Origin: Diphasiastrum complanatum
Taxonomy: Eukaryota > Streptophyta > Lycopodiopsida > Lycopodiales > Lycopodiaceae
Direction of reading: 5' to 3'
NCBI GenBank assembly: GCA_029204225.1
Contig: CM055108.1
Location: 1,202,217-1,266,216, forward strand
DNA: 64,000 nt
Position numbers and translations under genes: made by a program. Positions 54,001 through 64,000 of this stretch are shown in pieces (the stretch's first letter is position 1; every line of letters starts with the position of its first letter). The notes under the pieces were generated by a model. It ran no database searches. It was not told the DNA's origin and was given only the letters and a program-made list of their open reading frames with translations.

Positions 54001-55111
54001 ATGTCGCTTGAAGAAAGCGCTTTATGGTCTTAAACAAGCATCACGTGCGTGGTATAGCAAGATTGATGCCTACTTTCGTTGAAAGGGGATGGTGAGAACA
54101 CATTCTGATCCAAATCTATATGTCTTATGCTTTGATGGTATGGTTGCTTTGATAGCTCTTTATGTTGATGACTTGATTATTATGGGAAATAATCAAGAGA
54201 TGATAGGCATGATCAAGAAAGACCTCATGGAATAATATGAGATGACGGATCTCAGCCTGATGCATTACTGCCTTGGAGTAGAAGTGTGGCAAAAAGGACA
54301 TGAAGTGGGTTTAACACAGGTGAAGTATGTCAAAGAGTTGCTGCACAGGTTTAGGTTGCAGGATTGCAAACCAGTAAACACTCCTATTGAGCCAAGTAAA
54401 AAGCTTTCTAAGCTTGATGAATCACAGTCATTTGATGCTATGCTATATAGACAGTTAGTAGGGAGCTTGATTTACTTTACCAGAACTAGACCAGATATAT
54501 GCTATGTTGTTGGCATTGTAAGTCAGTTTATGGCAGCACCTACGCAAACACATTGGAAAGCAACTAAGCGCATTTTGCATTATGTGAAAGGCACTTCAGA
54601 GTATGGCTTGATTTACAGGAAGCATGATGGTTTACCTGAGTTGTGTGGCTATGTGGATGCGGACTGGGGAGGTGACTATGATGATCATAGATCCACCACA
54701 GGATATATATTCCAGTTTTGTGGTAATTGCTTTTCCTGGTCTAGTATGAAGCAAAGTACAATTGCTCTTTCCACCATAGAAGCAGAGTATAAGGCAATGT
54801 GTAGTGTTGCACAAGAAGCTATATGATTGAGACAAATCTTGAAAGAAATTGGCATGAAGCAGAAAAATCCCACGACTTTACATAGCAACAGTCAGAGTGG
54901 CATTCAGCTAGCAAAGAATCCAATGTTCCATGCGAGAACTAAACACATTGAGATTCAATATCACTTCATACGTGAGAGGCTGCTGAGTCGTGAAATTCAT
55001 GTTGTTCATTGTAGCACAGAAGAACAATTAGCTGATATTTTCACTAAGCCACTTACTGGAGAAAAGTTTGATAAGTTTAGATCAAAGCTTTCTGTAATTA
55101 AAGTTTGTTGA
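51070..55111 (+). pseudogene. Ty1-copia gag-pol, nearly full length, with stops and frameshifts
   Basis: Gag starts MGESILSESNKLDGISNYAV. After a stop at 51625-51627 comes the zinc knuckle CFHCGKKDHWKSEC, protease WYIDSGATRHM, integrase zinc region (LWHKRLGHLN, CETCVYGK), a frameshift at about 52465, core HTDLCGP, RSDSGGEY, HTPALNGVVERKNRT, RIFGCKAF. A second frame change precedes RT (CKWVYRTKYHADGSIAKHKA), with TGA after VCK at 53842-53844, [38 protein letters not shown] after LME, and the RNase H blocks (YVDADWGGDYDD, LSTIEAEYKAM, TKHIEIQYHF, DIFTKPL). All domains are present. It is inserted within the LTR of a (-) copia. A partner copy lies inverted at 61886-64000. Confidence 0.93.
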
Positions 55112-55164
55112 CTTTAAAGCTATGTATATGATTGTATAAAAAGTGACTCTACTTTAAGGGAGAG

Positions 55165-55438
55165 AGTTAGAATTAAAGTTAGAATCACTGTGTTACTGTA
55201 CTATGGGTCCTACCAGTGGATAAGGATCAGTTGGCCTCGCCACGAGGCAAGTCGACGGGACACGCGTCCCGCCAACGGCAACGTAGGTCATGCATGGGTT
55301 GCCTGAGTGAACAACTATATGTACAATGTAATTTCATTTTGAGAAATACAGTTGCTATGTGACTTGCTGAAGAGAGTGATTTTCTGTCTGTGTTACTGTG
55401 TAGCATGATCTGTGTTCCTGTGCAAAGCAAATTCTAAG
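55165..55438 (+). mobile_element. 3' LTR of the (+) copia
   Basis: About 274 bp following a purine tract (AAGGGAGAG). Begins AGTTAGAATT and ends AATTCTAAGT. The ends are imperfect inverted repeats, but the usual TG is AG. It contains a GGGACACGCGTCCC palindrome at about 55257-55270. Its final part matches 61886-62018 (-). Confidence 0.78.
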
Positions 55439-55757
55439 TGAAATGAGAGAGAGCAGATAGAAGATGTGTCTCTCCATGAGTTACATCCTTTTATAGAGTG
55501 CCAAACCCTATTTGGCCACTTGGCTTTCTCTCTAAAATGATAACCCTACTATTTTTGGGTCTAGATTCAAAGTACCCAACATTCAAATTTGAAATCTCTC
55601 TCAAGCTAGACTACCAACTTTCCCACACTTTCAAAAAGTATTTATCGAATGTATTTTGAACTAATAAAACTTCAAAAAGTTTATCTCTAAGTCTAAAATG
55701 AGTTCAGCCTCAATTGACAATTTACCAAAATATGACTAAACTTGTTGAAATCTCTCA
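55439..55757 (-). mobile_element. 5' part (U3 side) of the (-) copia LTR, second piece
   Basis: Its minus strand starts TGTGAGAGATTTC and matches the complete LTR at 60009-60330 (ACTTTTTGAAAGTG, GGTTTGG, AAAGGATGTAACTCATGGAG blocks). Together with 50812-50953 it reconstitutes an LTR split by the (+) copia. GAAAAG and GAAATG on the two sides may be a diverged target duplication. Confidence 0.78.
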
Positions 55758-55964
55758 CAAATTGTACACCCGTAAGTATATTTTTGTCTATACCATAAAG
55801 TTAGAAAATGAAGAGCCTCGCCTTTGAAAAAAATAGTTTTTTTATTGTTTCTCTTTTGTATTGCCATATGAACCAATACAAAATTTAATTCTGATATCAG
55901 TCTTCTACGTAATACAAATTATCTCAAATATAAACAAATACAAAATTTTTAAATACATAAATTT
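55758..55964. other. AT-rich spacer, nothing recognised
   Basis: No coding or repeat signal beyond A/T runs. Confidence 0.4.
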
Positions 55965-56435
55965 TTTGTTGGGCAACATGTGGAAATGCTATTGGATATT
56001 GATGCTTGGCCCTTCCAACACAACTACACATTTGGGCATTTTGTCATGCGATGCTGCCATGTGAACTCTGTACTTAGCCAAAATTTTGACATTTTTTTTG
56101 GTTGTGGCTCTACCGCGCGTGGCACATCCATGCCAAATTTTTTTGAGGGACCCTACAGGTGAAATCCAGACTGGAGGTGGGGGTTCGACAATTAAATTTT
56201 TTTTTTGCATGGCACTACCACACAATTATTTTTAAAAACTAAAAATAAAAAAAAGAGTACAAAAAAATCTTGGCATGGTAGAGCCACTTGTGAGAGTGCC
56301 ACACATGGCAGTTATTTAACCACCTCTCATATGACAAGTATCTCTGGAGATTTTCCATGCGTAGCACTACCATGCATCACAAAAGTTACAGAAAGTTTAT
56401 TTTGATATTGCCATGCATGGCAAGATAACATTGTT
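55965..56435 (+). repeat. dispersed GCGTGGC-rich repeat, copy 2
   Basis: Direct-orientation relative of 12535-12870, with the same order of blocks (GTGAACTC, ACTTAGCCA, GCGCGTGGCACATCCATGC, GCATGGCACTACC, TTATTTAACCACCT, CATATGA, TTTTCCATGCGT). Diverged, with indels. Confidence 0.7.
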
Positions 56436-56863
56436 TGAAGATTTTCTTTTTAAATCTATAATGAATAACATGTTGATAAACAAACAATTTTATGATTAAT
56501 TTATAAGTAGATGAGATTGTTTTTGAGGCTCTGAATAAGTTTTGACTAATAATGAAATGATCATTATGTGATCATGAGTGTGGACTAAAAATGAAATGAT
56601 CACTATGTCAAATTATGATGCATTTTGAATTAAATTTGAAATTTATTGATACTCAAATAAATAACATTAGCCATAATGTTGTATGATTATGTGAGAAATC
56701 AACATGCAACATGTTTCTATTTATAGTTGTCTAGCTTTTGCAAGAATGTTTGTGTGTTTGCAAAGATGAATGAATAATCAAAACATTGTGGCAAAGTGTA
56801 TTATTATCTTTCATAATATTTTCATAAATGTTACCACAATGAAGATGTTTTTTAGCTATAATA
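56436..56863. other. AT-rich spacer
   Basis: No gene. The first 30 residues of an open frame starting at 56770 (MNNQNIVAKC...) are this spacer fused to the truncated gag that follows; they are not part of copia. Confidence 0.5.
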
Positions 56864-59800
56864 AGAAGGCTCTACACATGATAAAGATTAACGTTACCAA
56901 TGAACTTCTCAAGGAAGTTGGTAAGTGCAAATCATCTTTGGAAGCATGGAATTCATTCAAGAAGCTTTATGAATCCAAGTCTACTTCTAGAGTGTTGACT
57001 CTAAGAAGGCAAATCTTTTCTTGTTTGCAAAAGAATGAAGAAAGTCCAAGTACTTTTGTTTTGAGAATGAAAGCATTGAATGATGAGTTAGCTTGCATAG
57101 ATGAAAGCAATAAGGAAGGAGAGCTTATTCAAGTGATTCTTAATGACTTGTTGGATGCTCATGCTAACATTGTTCAAAGTATTGCTATTCAAAAGGCTTT
57201 GCCAAGTTTGATGGATCTTCAAGAGATCTTGATCAATGAGGAATATAGGCTTCAAGCAAGAGGTGGATCTACATCGACACTTCAAGAGGATGCTATGTTC
57301 ACAAAGGGCAAAACCAAAAGCAAGTGTTCTAAAGGGCAAGATCAAGTGGATGCTTCTTCAAGTGGCAAAAAGAAGGATAGATCAAAGCTCAAGTGCTTCT
57401 ATTGTGGCATCAAAGGACACTTTGCAAGTGAGTGCTACAAGAAGAAGAGAGATCAAGGAGACAAGCAAGGTAATCTTACTCTTGATGAGGATGGTTTGGA
57501 TGTGCAAGATGCAAATGATGATGCTTTTGTGATGTCTTCATGTATGCTTGCTAATGATGGAGATCTAGATCCTTGGTGGATTGATAGTGGAGCAAGTTCA
57601 CACATGACCTTTCACAAAGAGTACTTCACTTCTTTGTTGGCATATGGAGATGACAAGAGGGTGATCTACACGGCCAATGATGGTGAGTGTACAATCAAAG
57701 GGATTCGCACAATTCCTATTTCTCTCTCTACAAATAGGAATGCTCATTTGGAGGAAGTCTTGTTTATTCCATCTATTACCAAGAATTTGCTTAGTGTGAG
57801 TCAAATGCTAAGTAAGGGCCTCAAGGTGGAGTTTGATGGAGATGCTTGTTTGATCAAAAGGAAGGATGTCTTGATTGGAAAAGATAAAAGGCAAGGGAAG
57901 TTGTTCAAACTTGATGCTTGTGTTATTGCTAACCAAGTTGGATGTGTTGCAAGGGAGCAAATTTCTATTCAAGAGGTTTGGCACAAAAGGATGAGACACC
58001 TCAACTTCAAGTCATTGGAGGTAATGGCAAGGAAGAAGGTTGTGATTGGTCTTTCAAGTTCCTTAAGTAATGACAAGCATGTTTGTGAGTCTTGTGCTTT
58101 GTCTAAGTCACATAGACTACCTTATACTAGATCTATTTCTAGATCTACAAAGCTTTTTCAACTTGTACATTCGAATATTCATGGATTTACTACAATTAGC
58201 AATAGTGGAGCTAAGGTGTATGTAACGTTTCATTGATGATTTTAGTAGATTTTGTTGGATCTATCTACTAAAGAGCAAGGATAAAGTGTATGATGTCTTT
58301 GTCAAGTTCAAGAATGCAAGGGAGAACCAATTCTCCACAAAGATCAAGTGCTTGAGAGGTGACAATGGTGGTGAGTACCTATCTAACAAGTTCAAGGCCT
58401 TTTGTGATGAGCATGGGATCAAGAGGGGGTATACAACATCAACGACCCCACAACAAAATGGAGTGGCTGAAAGGAAGAATAGGACTTTATGTGAAAGTGC
58501 TAAAGCTATGAGGTTAAGTGCTAATCTTGACAAACCATTTTGGGATCAAGCTTTGTTGTGTGCCAATTTCTTGTGCAATAGGTGGCCGAGTGCTATTTTG
58601 GATGGAAGGACACCTTTTGAGATGCTATTCAAGAGGAGGCCGAGTGTCAACTTTCTAAGAACCTTTGGATGCACATGCTATGTCAACATTACTCTTGATG
58701 ATAGGACCAAGGAGGATCCATCTTCAAGAAGAGGTATTTTTGCTGGATATAGTGAGGTGAGTAAAGCCTACAAGGTTTACATTCCTTCTACTAGCAAAGT
58801 GATTGTTGGTAGAGATGTCATTTTTGATGAGGGAAACATTCCAAAGGTGTCTTCAAGCATGATTGATGGTAAAGTAGATGGATCTAACATTCTTGATTTT
58901 GATGAGAAGGAACCTACTTTGGATGGTGGTGATGATGGACCTTCATCAAGTCAAAAGCCAAGGAGAACATCAAGAGAAAGACAAGTACCTTCAAGGCTCA
59001 AATATGATCAAAAGGGTAAGCAAGTAGTTTTTGGAAATTATGTTGCTTTCCTAACCTCTTTGAATGAGCCTACAAGTATAGATCAAGCAAGGAAAGAAGA
59101 GGAGTGGATCCAACCAATGGATCTTGAGTATCGATCTCTTATGAAGAGTGAGACATCTTTTGGAGGATCTTTTTGTGTACATGGAGCTATGCAAGTGGAT
59201 GGATGTTATCTTGCTGTAAAATCAAGTAATGGATCTGGAAAACAAAGTTTGTTCAATGAATTTGATGGTCAAGTTGAAGATCAAAAAATTGATCTTAAAG
59301 CGCTTCAACTAGTCAAAAGGGAAGTTGGCAATTTGGAGCTAGTCAAGAGCATCAAAGGATCTATTCTTAGGAAGAAGATCATTCTTATGATGGATCAAAG
59401 TTCTATTGGCAAAAACTATGCTAGGAGCATTGGAAGCTAGGAAAGCGATTTTTTGAGGTACATCATTGGAACTCGAGATTTTGGCATATTGTATGAGGGA
59501 TCATCACCTAATCTTTTTGGATTTTCAGATTTGGACTATGCTGGAGATGTAATGGATAGGAAATCCATTAGTTCTTATTGTATTTTCATAGGTGATGGAG
59601 CTATATCATGGATGTCAAAGAAACAAGCCACTATCTCATTGTCATCTAGTGAGGCCGAGTACAAAGCTCTTACACATTGCACAAAGGAGATGGTATGGAT
59701 CAAAAGGATGATCAAGGATGTTCACTTTCTGGATTTTTCAGAGAGCCCAATCATCTTTTGTGACAATCAATCAGCCCAAAGAATGACATCCAATCCTATC

Positions 59801-60013
59801 TTTCATGCTAGGAGCAAGCATATTGAGATACAATATCATTTTGTGAGGGAGCGAGTCATTGCAAAGGAGGTGGAGCTTCAACATGTGTCTTCAAGGAATT
59901 GTGTAGCTGATATCTTCACCAAAGCATTGGGAAAAGACTTGTTCATGAAACATAGGACTTCACTTGGAGTATTATCAAAATCTATGCTAAAACTAGTTGA
60001 AGAGGGAGTGTGA
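56864..60013 (+). pseudogene. Ty1-copia gag-pol, 5'-truncated, RT replaced by an unrelated segment
   Basis: Gag begins mid-domain at KKALHMIKINVTNELLKEVG and runs through zinc knuckle CFYCGIKGHFASEC, protease WWIDSGASSHM, integrase zinc region (VWHKRMRHLN, CESCALSKSH) to a frameshift at 58234. Then core FIDDFSR, RGDNGGEY, TTPQQNGVAERKNRTL, linker and the very start of RT (EEWIQPMDLEYRSLMKSE). From about 59153 to 59425 about 90 residues unrelated to RT follow in the same frame (residues from TSFGGSFCVHGAMQ to SIGKNYARS). RNase H resumes after a stop and shift (RYIIGTRDFGILYEG, SDLDYAGDVMDRKS, LSSSEAEYKAL, SKHIEIQYHFVRE, DIFTKALGKD). It is the best-preserved MATNG-family relative after the element at 1-2373. 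Confidence 0.92.
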
Positions 60014-60658
60014 AAGATTCAGCTAGTTTCATCACATTTTGCGATATTTCCATATTTGGCATATTGAGGCCAAACCTTGTTTTAGACTTAGAGGTTGACT
60101 TTTCAAAGTTCATTATTCTAAATTTCATTTGAATAAACACTTTTTGAAAGTGTGAGAAAGATAGAATGCAAGTTTGAGTAGATTCAACTTGAATAAGTTG
60201 GGTACATTAAATCTAGACCCAAAATTGGTAGGGTTAGCATTTTGGTGGGAAAGCCAAGTGGCCAAATAGGGTTTGGACCTGTTATAAAAGGATGTAACTC
60301 ATGGAGAGAGTCATCTTCTCTCTTCTCTATCTCATTTCATGCTTATACATGGTCCTCTTGGGTTCTACTATCCATTGGTGCACTATCTTGGTGATTGCTT
60401 GCAATTGTATGTGTAGAATGATCTATATTTGCTATTTTTGGATCCACACGTGTGAAACACAGTAGCTTGCTGGTTTTGTACAGACAGCAACAGTACATAA
60501 TCATTTCATTCAAGTTTGATCAAATTCTATTAGTGTTTGCATCTCAAATTGTGTGTAGATGCTGATTTTTCTACATTGGTGAAATTGGTAGTGTATTTCT
60601 CTTTCTAACCAAAGATCATTCAAGTAGATTGGATCTTAAGGATCTGAAATCTTTCACA
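60009..60658 (+). mobile_element. complete 3' LTR (650 bp) of the preceding copia
   Basis: Begins TGTGAAAGATTCAGC right after GAAGAGGGAG (polypurine tract, overlapping the end of the coding frame) and ends GAAATCTTTCACA. The ends are inverted repeats. It contains a TATA-like TTATAAAAGG near 60281. It lies inside a (-) gag fragment; CTCTT follows its right edge. Confidence 0.87.
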
Positions 60659-60950
60659 CTCTTGATGTAGACTTGAATTCATAAAGCTTCTTCAAAGCTT
60701 CCCAAGCCTCCAAAGATGATGTGCACTTACCAACTTCTTTGAGAAGTTCATTGGTAACATTCATCTTAATCATGTGTAGAGCCTTCTTTGCTCTCTTGTC
60801 ATACCTCACTTGATCTTGAGGTGCTTGAGGCCTCTCCTCCAACCCGCAACAATCTCCATCAACTCATTCATCTCCAATAAGGACTCCATCCTCACCTTCC
60901 AAGTAAAATAGTTGATTGAGGTAAGTCTATCAATTCTCTCCAACATTTTA
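60659..60950 (-). pseudogene. copia gag N-terminal fragment
   Basis: Minus strand: MLERIDRLTSINYFTWKVRM, ESLLEMNELMEIVAG, a frameshift, then ERPQAPQDQVRYDKRAKKAL, HMIKMNVTNELLKEVGKCTS, SLEAWEALKKLYEFKSTSRV, stopping at the LTR edge at 60658. It preserves the uninterrupted form of the site into which the miniature element inserted in the sister copy. Confidence 0.88.
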
Positions 60951-61232
60951 TAGAGTGTCCAAATCTTATTTGGCCACCTGGCTTTCCCTCCAAAATGTAA
61001 ACCCTACTATTTCTGGGTCTAGATTCAATGTACTCAAAGTTCAAATTTGAATCTTTCTCAAACTCAACTACCAAATTTTCCACACTTTCAAAAAGTGTTT
61101 ATTGAATGTATTTTTTACTAATATAACTTCAAAAAGTTTAACTCTAAGTCTAAAATAAGTTTTGGCCTCTTATTGACAATTTATCAAAATATAACTAAAC
61201 TAGACTAAACTAGTTGAAATCTCTCACAATTA
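60951..61232 (-). mobile_element. partial (-) copia LTR fused to the gag fragment
   Basis: The minus strand starts TGTGAGAGATTTCAAC and matches the U3 part of 60009-60658 and of 55439-55757, then jumps into gag. The rest of the LTR, primer-binding site and leader are deleted. Confidence 0.78.
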
Positions 61233-61885
61233 GGTTATTTTATTGTAAGTGTCTCATATTTATTTTAAATTATACCAAATAAGTACTATTTAGACTTATC
61301 GTGACCATGGTTTATGCATAAAACTATAAAATCAGGTACATTATCTTTATATTTATTTGTTCGCACCTCGCATACAATCCTTTGTGGTCTTTTGGGTACT
61401 ATTTTAGTGTTGTTTACAAATTGGTGGAATCCAAGCTTTAGTTACTACCAATCTTACAAGATTTAAACTATTTTTGCAATGTTTGCTTGTTTCTGAAACT
61501 TTTGAGTACCAAAGATTGGTAATAATGGAACCTATCATGTTAAATTTCTATCCTCTAGACTACCAATTAAGGTACTTTACCTTTCTGCATGTGTGGCACT
61601 TTGGTACTATAAGATGCTTTGGTACTTTGGTACTACATGTATATGATGATTTGGTACTTTCTAGATCTCATAGTACTACTAGTGATTGATACTTTGGTAC
61701 TACCTATATATGATGCTTTGGTACTACTACCTGCAAGTACTTTCTACTTGAATATAGATCAATGGTAATGAGAATCCTCCTCAAGTTCACCTTGAAGATG
61801 TTAACAATGATTTTAATGCAGAAGAAATCTTGATTTTTCAGACTTCCAATTAAGGTACTTTGTCTTTCCTCATGTGTAGTACTAC
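61233..61885. repeat. spacer with TTTGGTACT repeats and an internal duplication
   Basis: TTTGGTACT / GGTACTAC words recur about ten times between 61390 and 61735. The segment near 61562-61595 (CCAATTAAGGTACTTT..TTTC..CATGTGT) is repeated at about 61846-61878. No gene. Confidence 0.6.
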
Positions 61886-62020
61886 TTAGAATTTGCTTTG
61901 CACAGGAACACATATCATGCTACACAGTAACACAGACAGAAAAACACTCTCCACAACAAGCTCACATAGCAACTGTAATTCACAAAATGAAATTACACTT
62001 TACATATAGTTGTTCACTCA
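61886..62020 (-). mobile_element. LTR remnant of the (-) partner copia
   Basis: Minus strand ends AATTCTAAGT at 61886 and matches 55310-55438. It is joined directly to RNase H (CIQLAKSPVFH) at about 62020 by a deletion that removed the end of pol and the start of the LTR. Confidence 0.78.
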
Positions 62021-64000
62021 GACACTCACATGGAACACTGGACTCTTTGCTAGCTGAATGCAACTCTGACTGTCGCTATGTAATGTCGTGGGATTTTTCT
62101 GCTTCATGCCAACTTCTTCCAAGATTTGTCTCAACCATATAGCTTCATGTGTTGCACTACACATTGCCTTATACTCTACTTCTGTGGTGGAAAGAGCAAT
62201 TGTACTTTGCTTCTTACTAGACCAGGAAAAGCAACTACCACAAAATTGGAATACATACCATGTGGTGGATCTACGATCATCATAGTCACCTTCCCAATCC
62301 GCATCCACATAGCCACACAACTTAGGTAAACCATCATGCTTCTTGTAAATCAAGTCATAATCTGAAGTGCCTTTCACATAACGCAATATGCGTTTAGCTG
62401 CCTTCCAATGCATTTTCGTAGGTGCTACCATAAACTAACTTACAATGCCAACAACATAGCATATATCTGGTCTAGTTCTGGTAAGGTAAATCAAGCTCCC
62501 TACTAACTGTCTATATAGCATAGCATCAAATGACTGTGATTCATCAAGCTTAGAAAGCTTTTTACTTGGCTCAATAGGAGTGTTTACTGGTTTGCAATCC
62601 TGCAACCTAAACCTGTGCAGCAACTCTTTGACATACTTCACCTGTGTTAAACCCACTTCATGTCCTTTTTGCCACACTTCTACTCCAAGGCAGTAATGCA
62701 TCAGGCTGAGATCCGTCATCTCATATTATTCCATGAGGTCTTTCTTGATCATGCCTATCATCTCTTGATTATTTCCCATAATAATCAAGTCATCAACATA
62801 AAGAGCTATCAAAGCAACCATACCATCAAAGCATAAGACATATAGATTTGGATCAGAGTGTGTTCTCGCCATCCCCTTTGAATGAAAGTAGGCGTCAATC
62901 CTACTATACCACGCACGTGGTGCCTATTTAAGACCATAAAGCACTTTCTTCAAGCGACATACTTTATTTTCTTGTCCCTTCATTACAAAGCCTTTAGGTT
63001 GATCCATGAACACCTCTTCTTCTAGCTCACCATTTAGAAAAGCAGATTTTATATCCATCTGATGCAAAGGCCAACCAAAATGTGAAGCTAAAACAACAAA
63101 TAGACATAGAGTATTTCACTTACATACTGGCGTAAAGGTCTCCTCATAGTCAATGCCTTTACTTTGTGCATACTCTTTGATCACCAATCTTGCCTTGTGC
63201 TTTGCTATACTTCCATTTGCACGGTCCTTAGTTCTGTATACCCATTTGCAACCAATGGGTTTCTTGCCAATTGGTGGTTCTGCTAAGTCCCATGTGCTAT
63301 GCTTAGCAATTGACTCCATCTCCTCTCCCATGGCCTTGACCCAAACATCATCATCCTTCGCTTCACCATAAGTCAAAGGTTCTTTGCTTTGAATAATGCT
63401 AGATAGGAGAGCATAATTTGCTTCATACCTTTCAGATTGCGTCTTCTCTCTTGTTGATCTTCGTAGCTCTCCCTGGCTAGATGACCTGGAAAGTTATCCA
63501 TGTCACGACTCTCCAACAATCTCTCAAACCACTTAGAGAGCTTCCTGTCAGGTGATCAGCTTCCTGGTGAAAATGTATCCCACGATACATCCTTCTCCTT
63601 GCGTTTGTCCCCTGCAACTTCAATCCTTCTTGCACTAAAAGGTTTGTCCCTACATCTCTAACCTGTCTCTTGATGTTGAGTAGTAGTATCTTGAGATGTA
63701 TCCTCTTTTCATCACTTGGAAGGTCAATGAATGGATCATCATCAGATGGTATCCTCACTATACCATCTCTCCCACTGGATGTATCTATCTTCTCAGCATC
63801 CTCATCTTCATACATCTTGGATTCATCAGAGATAACATCACAATTTACATGGATTTTGTTTTCCATTGGATCAAAACATTTACAGCCCTTCACACGTTCA
63901 TCATATCCTAGGAATATACACTTGATAGCTTTTACATCAAGTTTATGTCTCTCTTCCTTAGGAACGTGTACAAAGGCCTTACATCCAAAGATTCGCAAGT
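62018..64000 (-). pseudogene. Ty1-copia pol (integrase C-terminus to RNase H), partner of 50954-55438
   Basis: Reading from the right edge: MRIFGCKAFVHVPKEERHKL, KAIKCIFLGYDERVKG, the acidic linker, a frame change, RT start (CKWVYRTKDRANGSIAKHKA), TGA after VCK, the [11 protein letters not shown] block, LYVDDLIIMG, TAA after LME, TDLSLMHYCLGVEVWQKG, SQSFDAMLYRQLVGSLIYLT, then RNase H (HWKAAKRILRYVKGTSDYDL, YVDADWEGDYDDRRSTT, LSTTEVEYKAM) to CIQLAKSPVFH. Very similar to the (+) copy, with two shared in-frame stops. Gag, protease and most of integrase lie beyond the right edge. Confidence 0.93.

Overview
The window looks like intergenic nuclear DNA from a land plant with a large, repeat-rich genome. 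A gymnosperm or other large-genome seed plant would fit, but the sequence alone does not settle it. The evidence is dense, nested Ty1-copia and Ty3-gypsy LTR retrotransposon debris, AT-rich non-coding DNA, long GA/CT and CA/TA microsatellites, a CACTA-type remnant, and only two intact host-type genes in 64 kb. There are no bacterial operons, rRNA genes or CRISPR arrays.

Host genes. Two intronless genes for secreted proteins of the plant citrate-binding-protein-like / alginate-lyase-2 fold family lie 27 kb apart in opposite orientation: 8163-8843 (+) and 35667-36353 (-). Each has a signal peptide. Their homology continues about 480 bp upstream, so the promoter was duplicated with the gene, but the TATA box of the first copy is not kept in the second.

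Layout. 1-5.7 kb: a (-) copia element with a long open gag-pol frame, inserted in the RNase H region of a resident (+) copia, then a gag scrap. 5.7-13.9 kb: AT-rich DNA, gene 1, microsatellites, a gypsy RNase H scrap and a dispersed GCGTGGC-rich repeat. 13.9-26.1 kb: LTR and minisatellite leader of a tRNA-Asp-primed gypsy-like family, copia scraps, a gypsy gag, a 50-bp minisatellite, a gypsy integrase scrap and a second LTR. 26.1-32.2 kb: an island bounded by CCTCTGCGGTC minisatellites and small palindromes, holding an unrecognised, lightly broken (-) gene and a large GA/CT block. 32.2-37.8 kb: copia gag-protease, a CACTA DUF4218 remnant and gene 2. 37.8-44.0 kb: an inverted copy of the tRNA-Asp-primed family (LTR, PBS, 23-25 bp minisatellite leader, unrecognised gag-like frames). 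44.0-64.0 kb: a nest of at least seven copia elements or fragments on both strands.

The most interesting object is a 347-bp miniature LTR element (50385-50731) with 5-bp target duplications, a primer-binding site and a polypurine tract. Each of its short LTRs contains a tRNA-like sequence with A and B boxes. It resembles a TRIM/SMART element built on a tRNA, formally parallel to the 5S-rRNA-bearing Cassandra elements. Other notable points: two inverted copies of one copia family sharing the same in-frame stop codons; a copia whose reverse transcriptase is replaced by an unrelated open segment; an in-frame gag-RNase H fusion; and the unrecognised gene at 28.1-30.0 kb.
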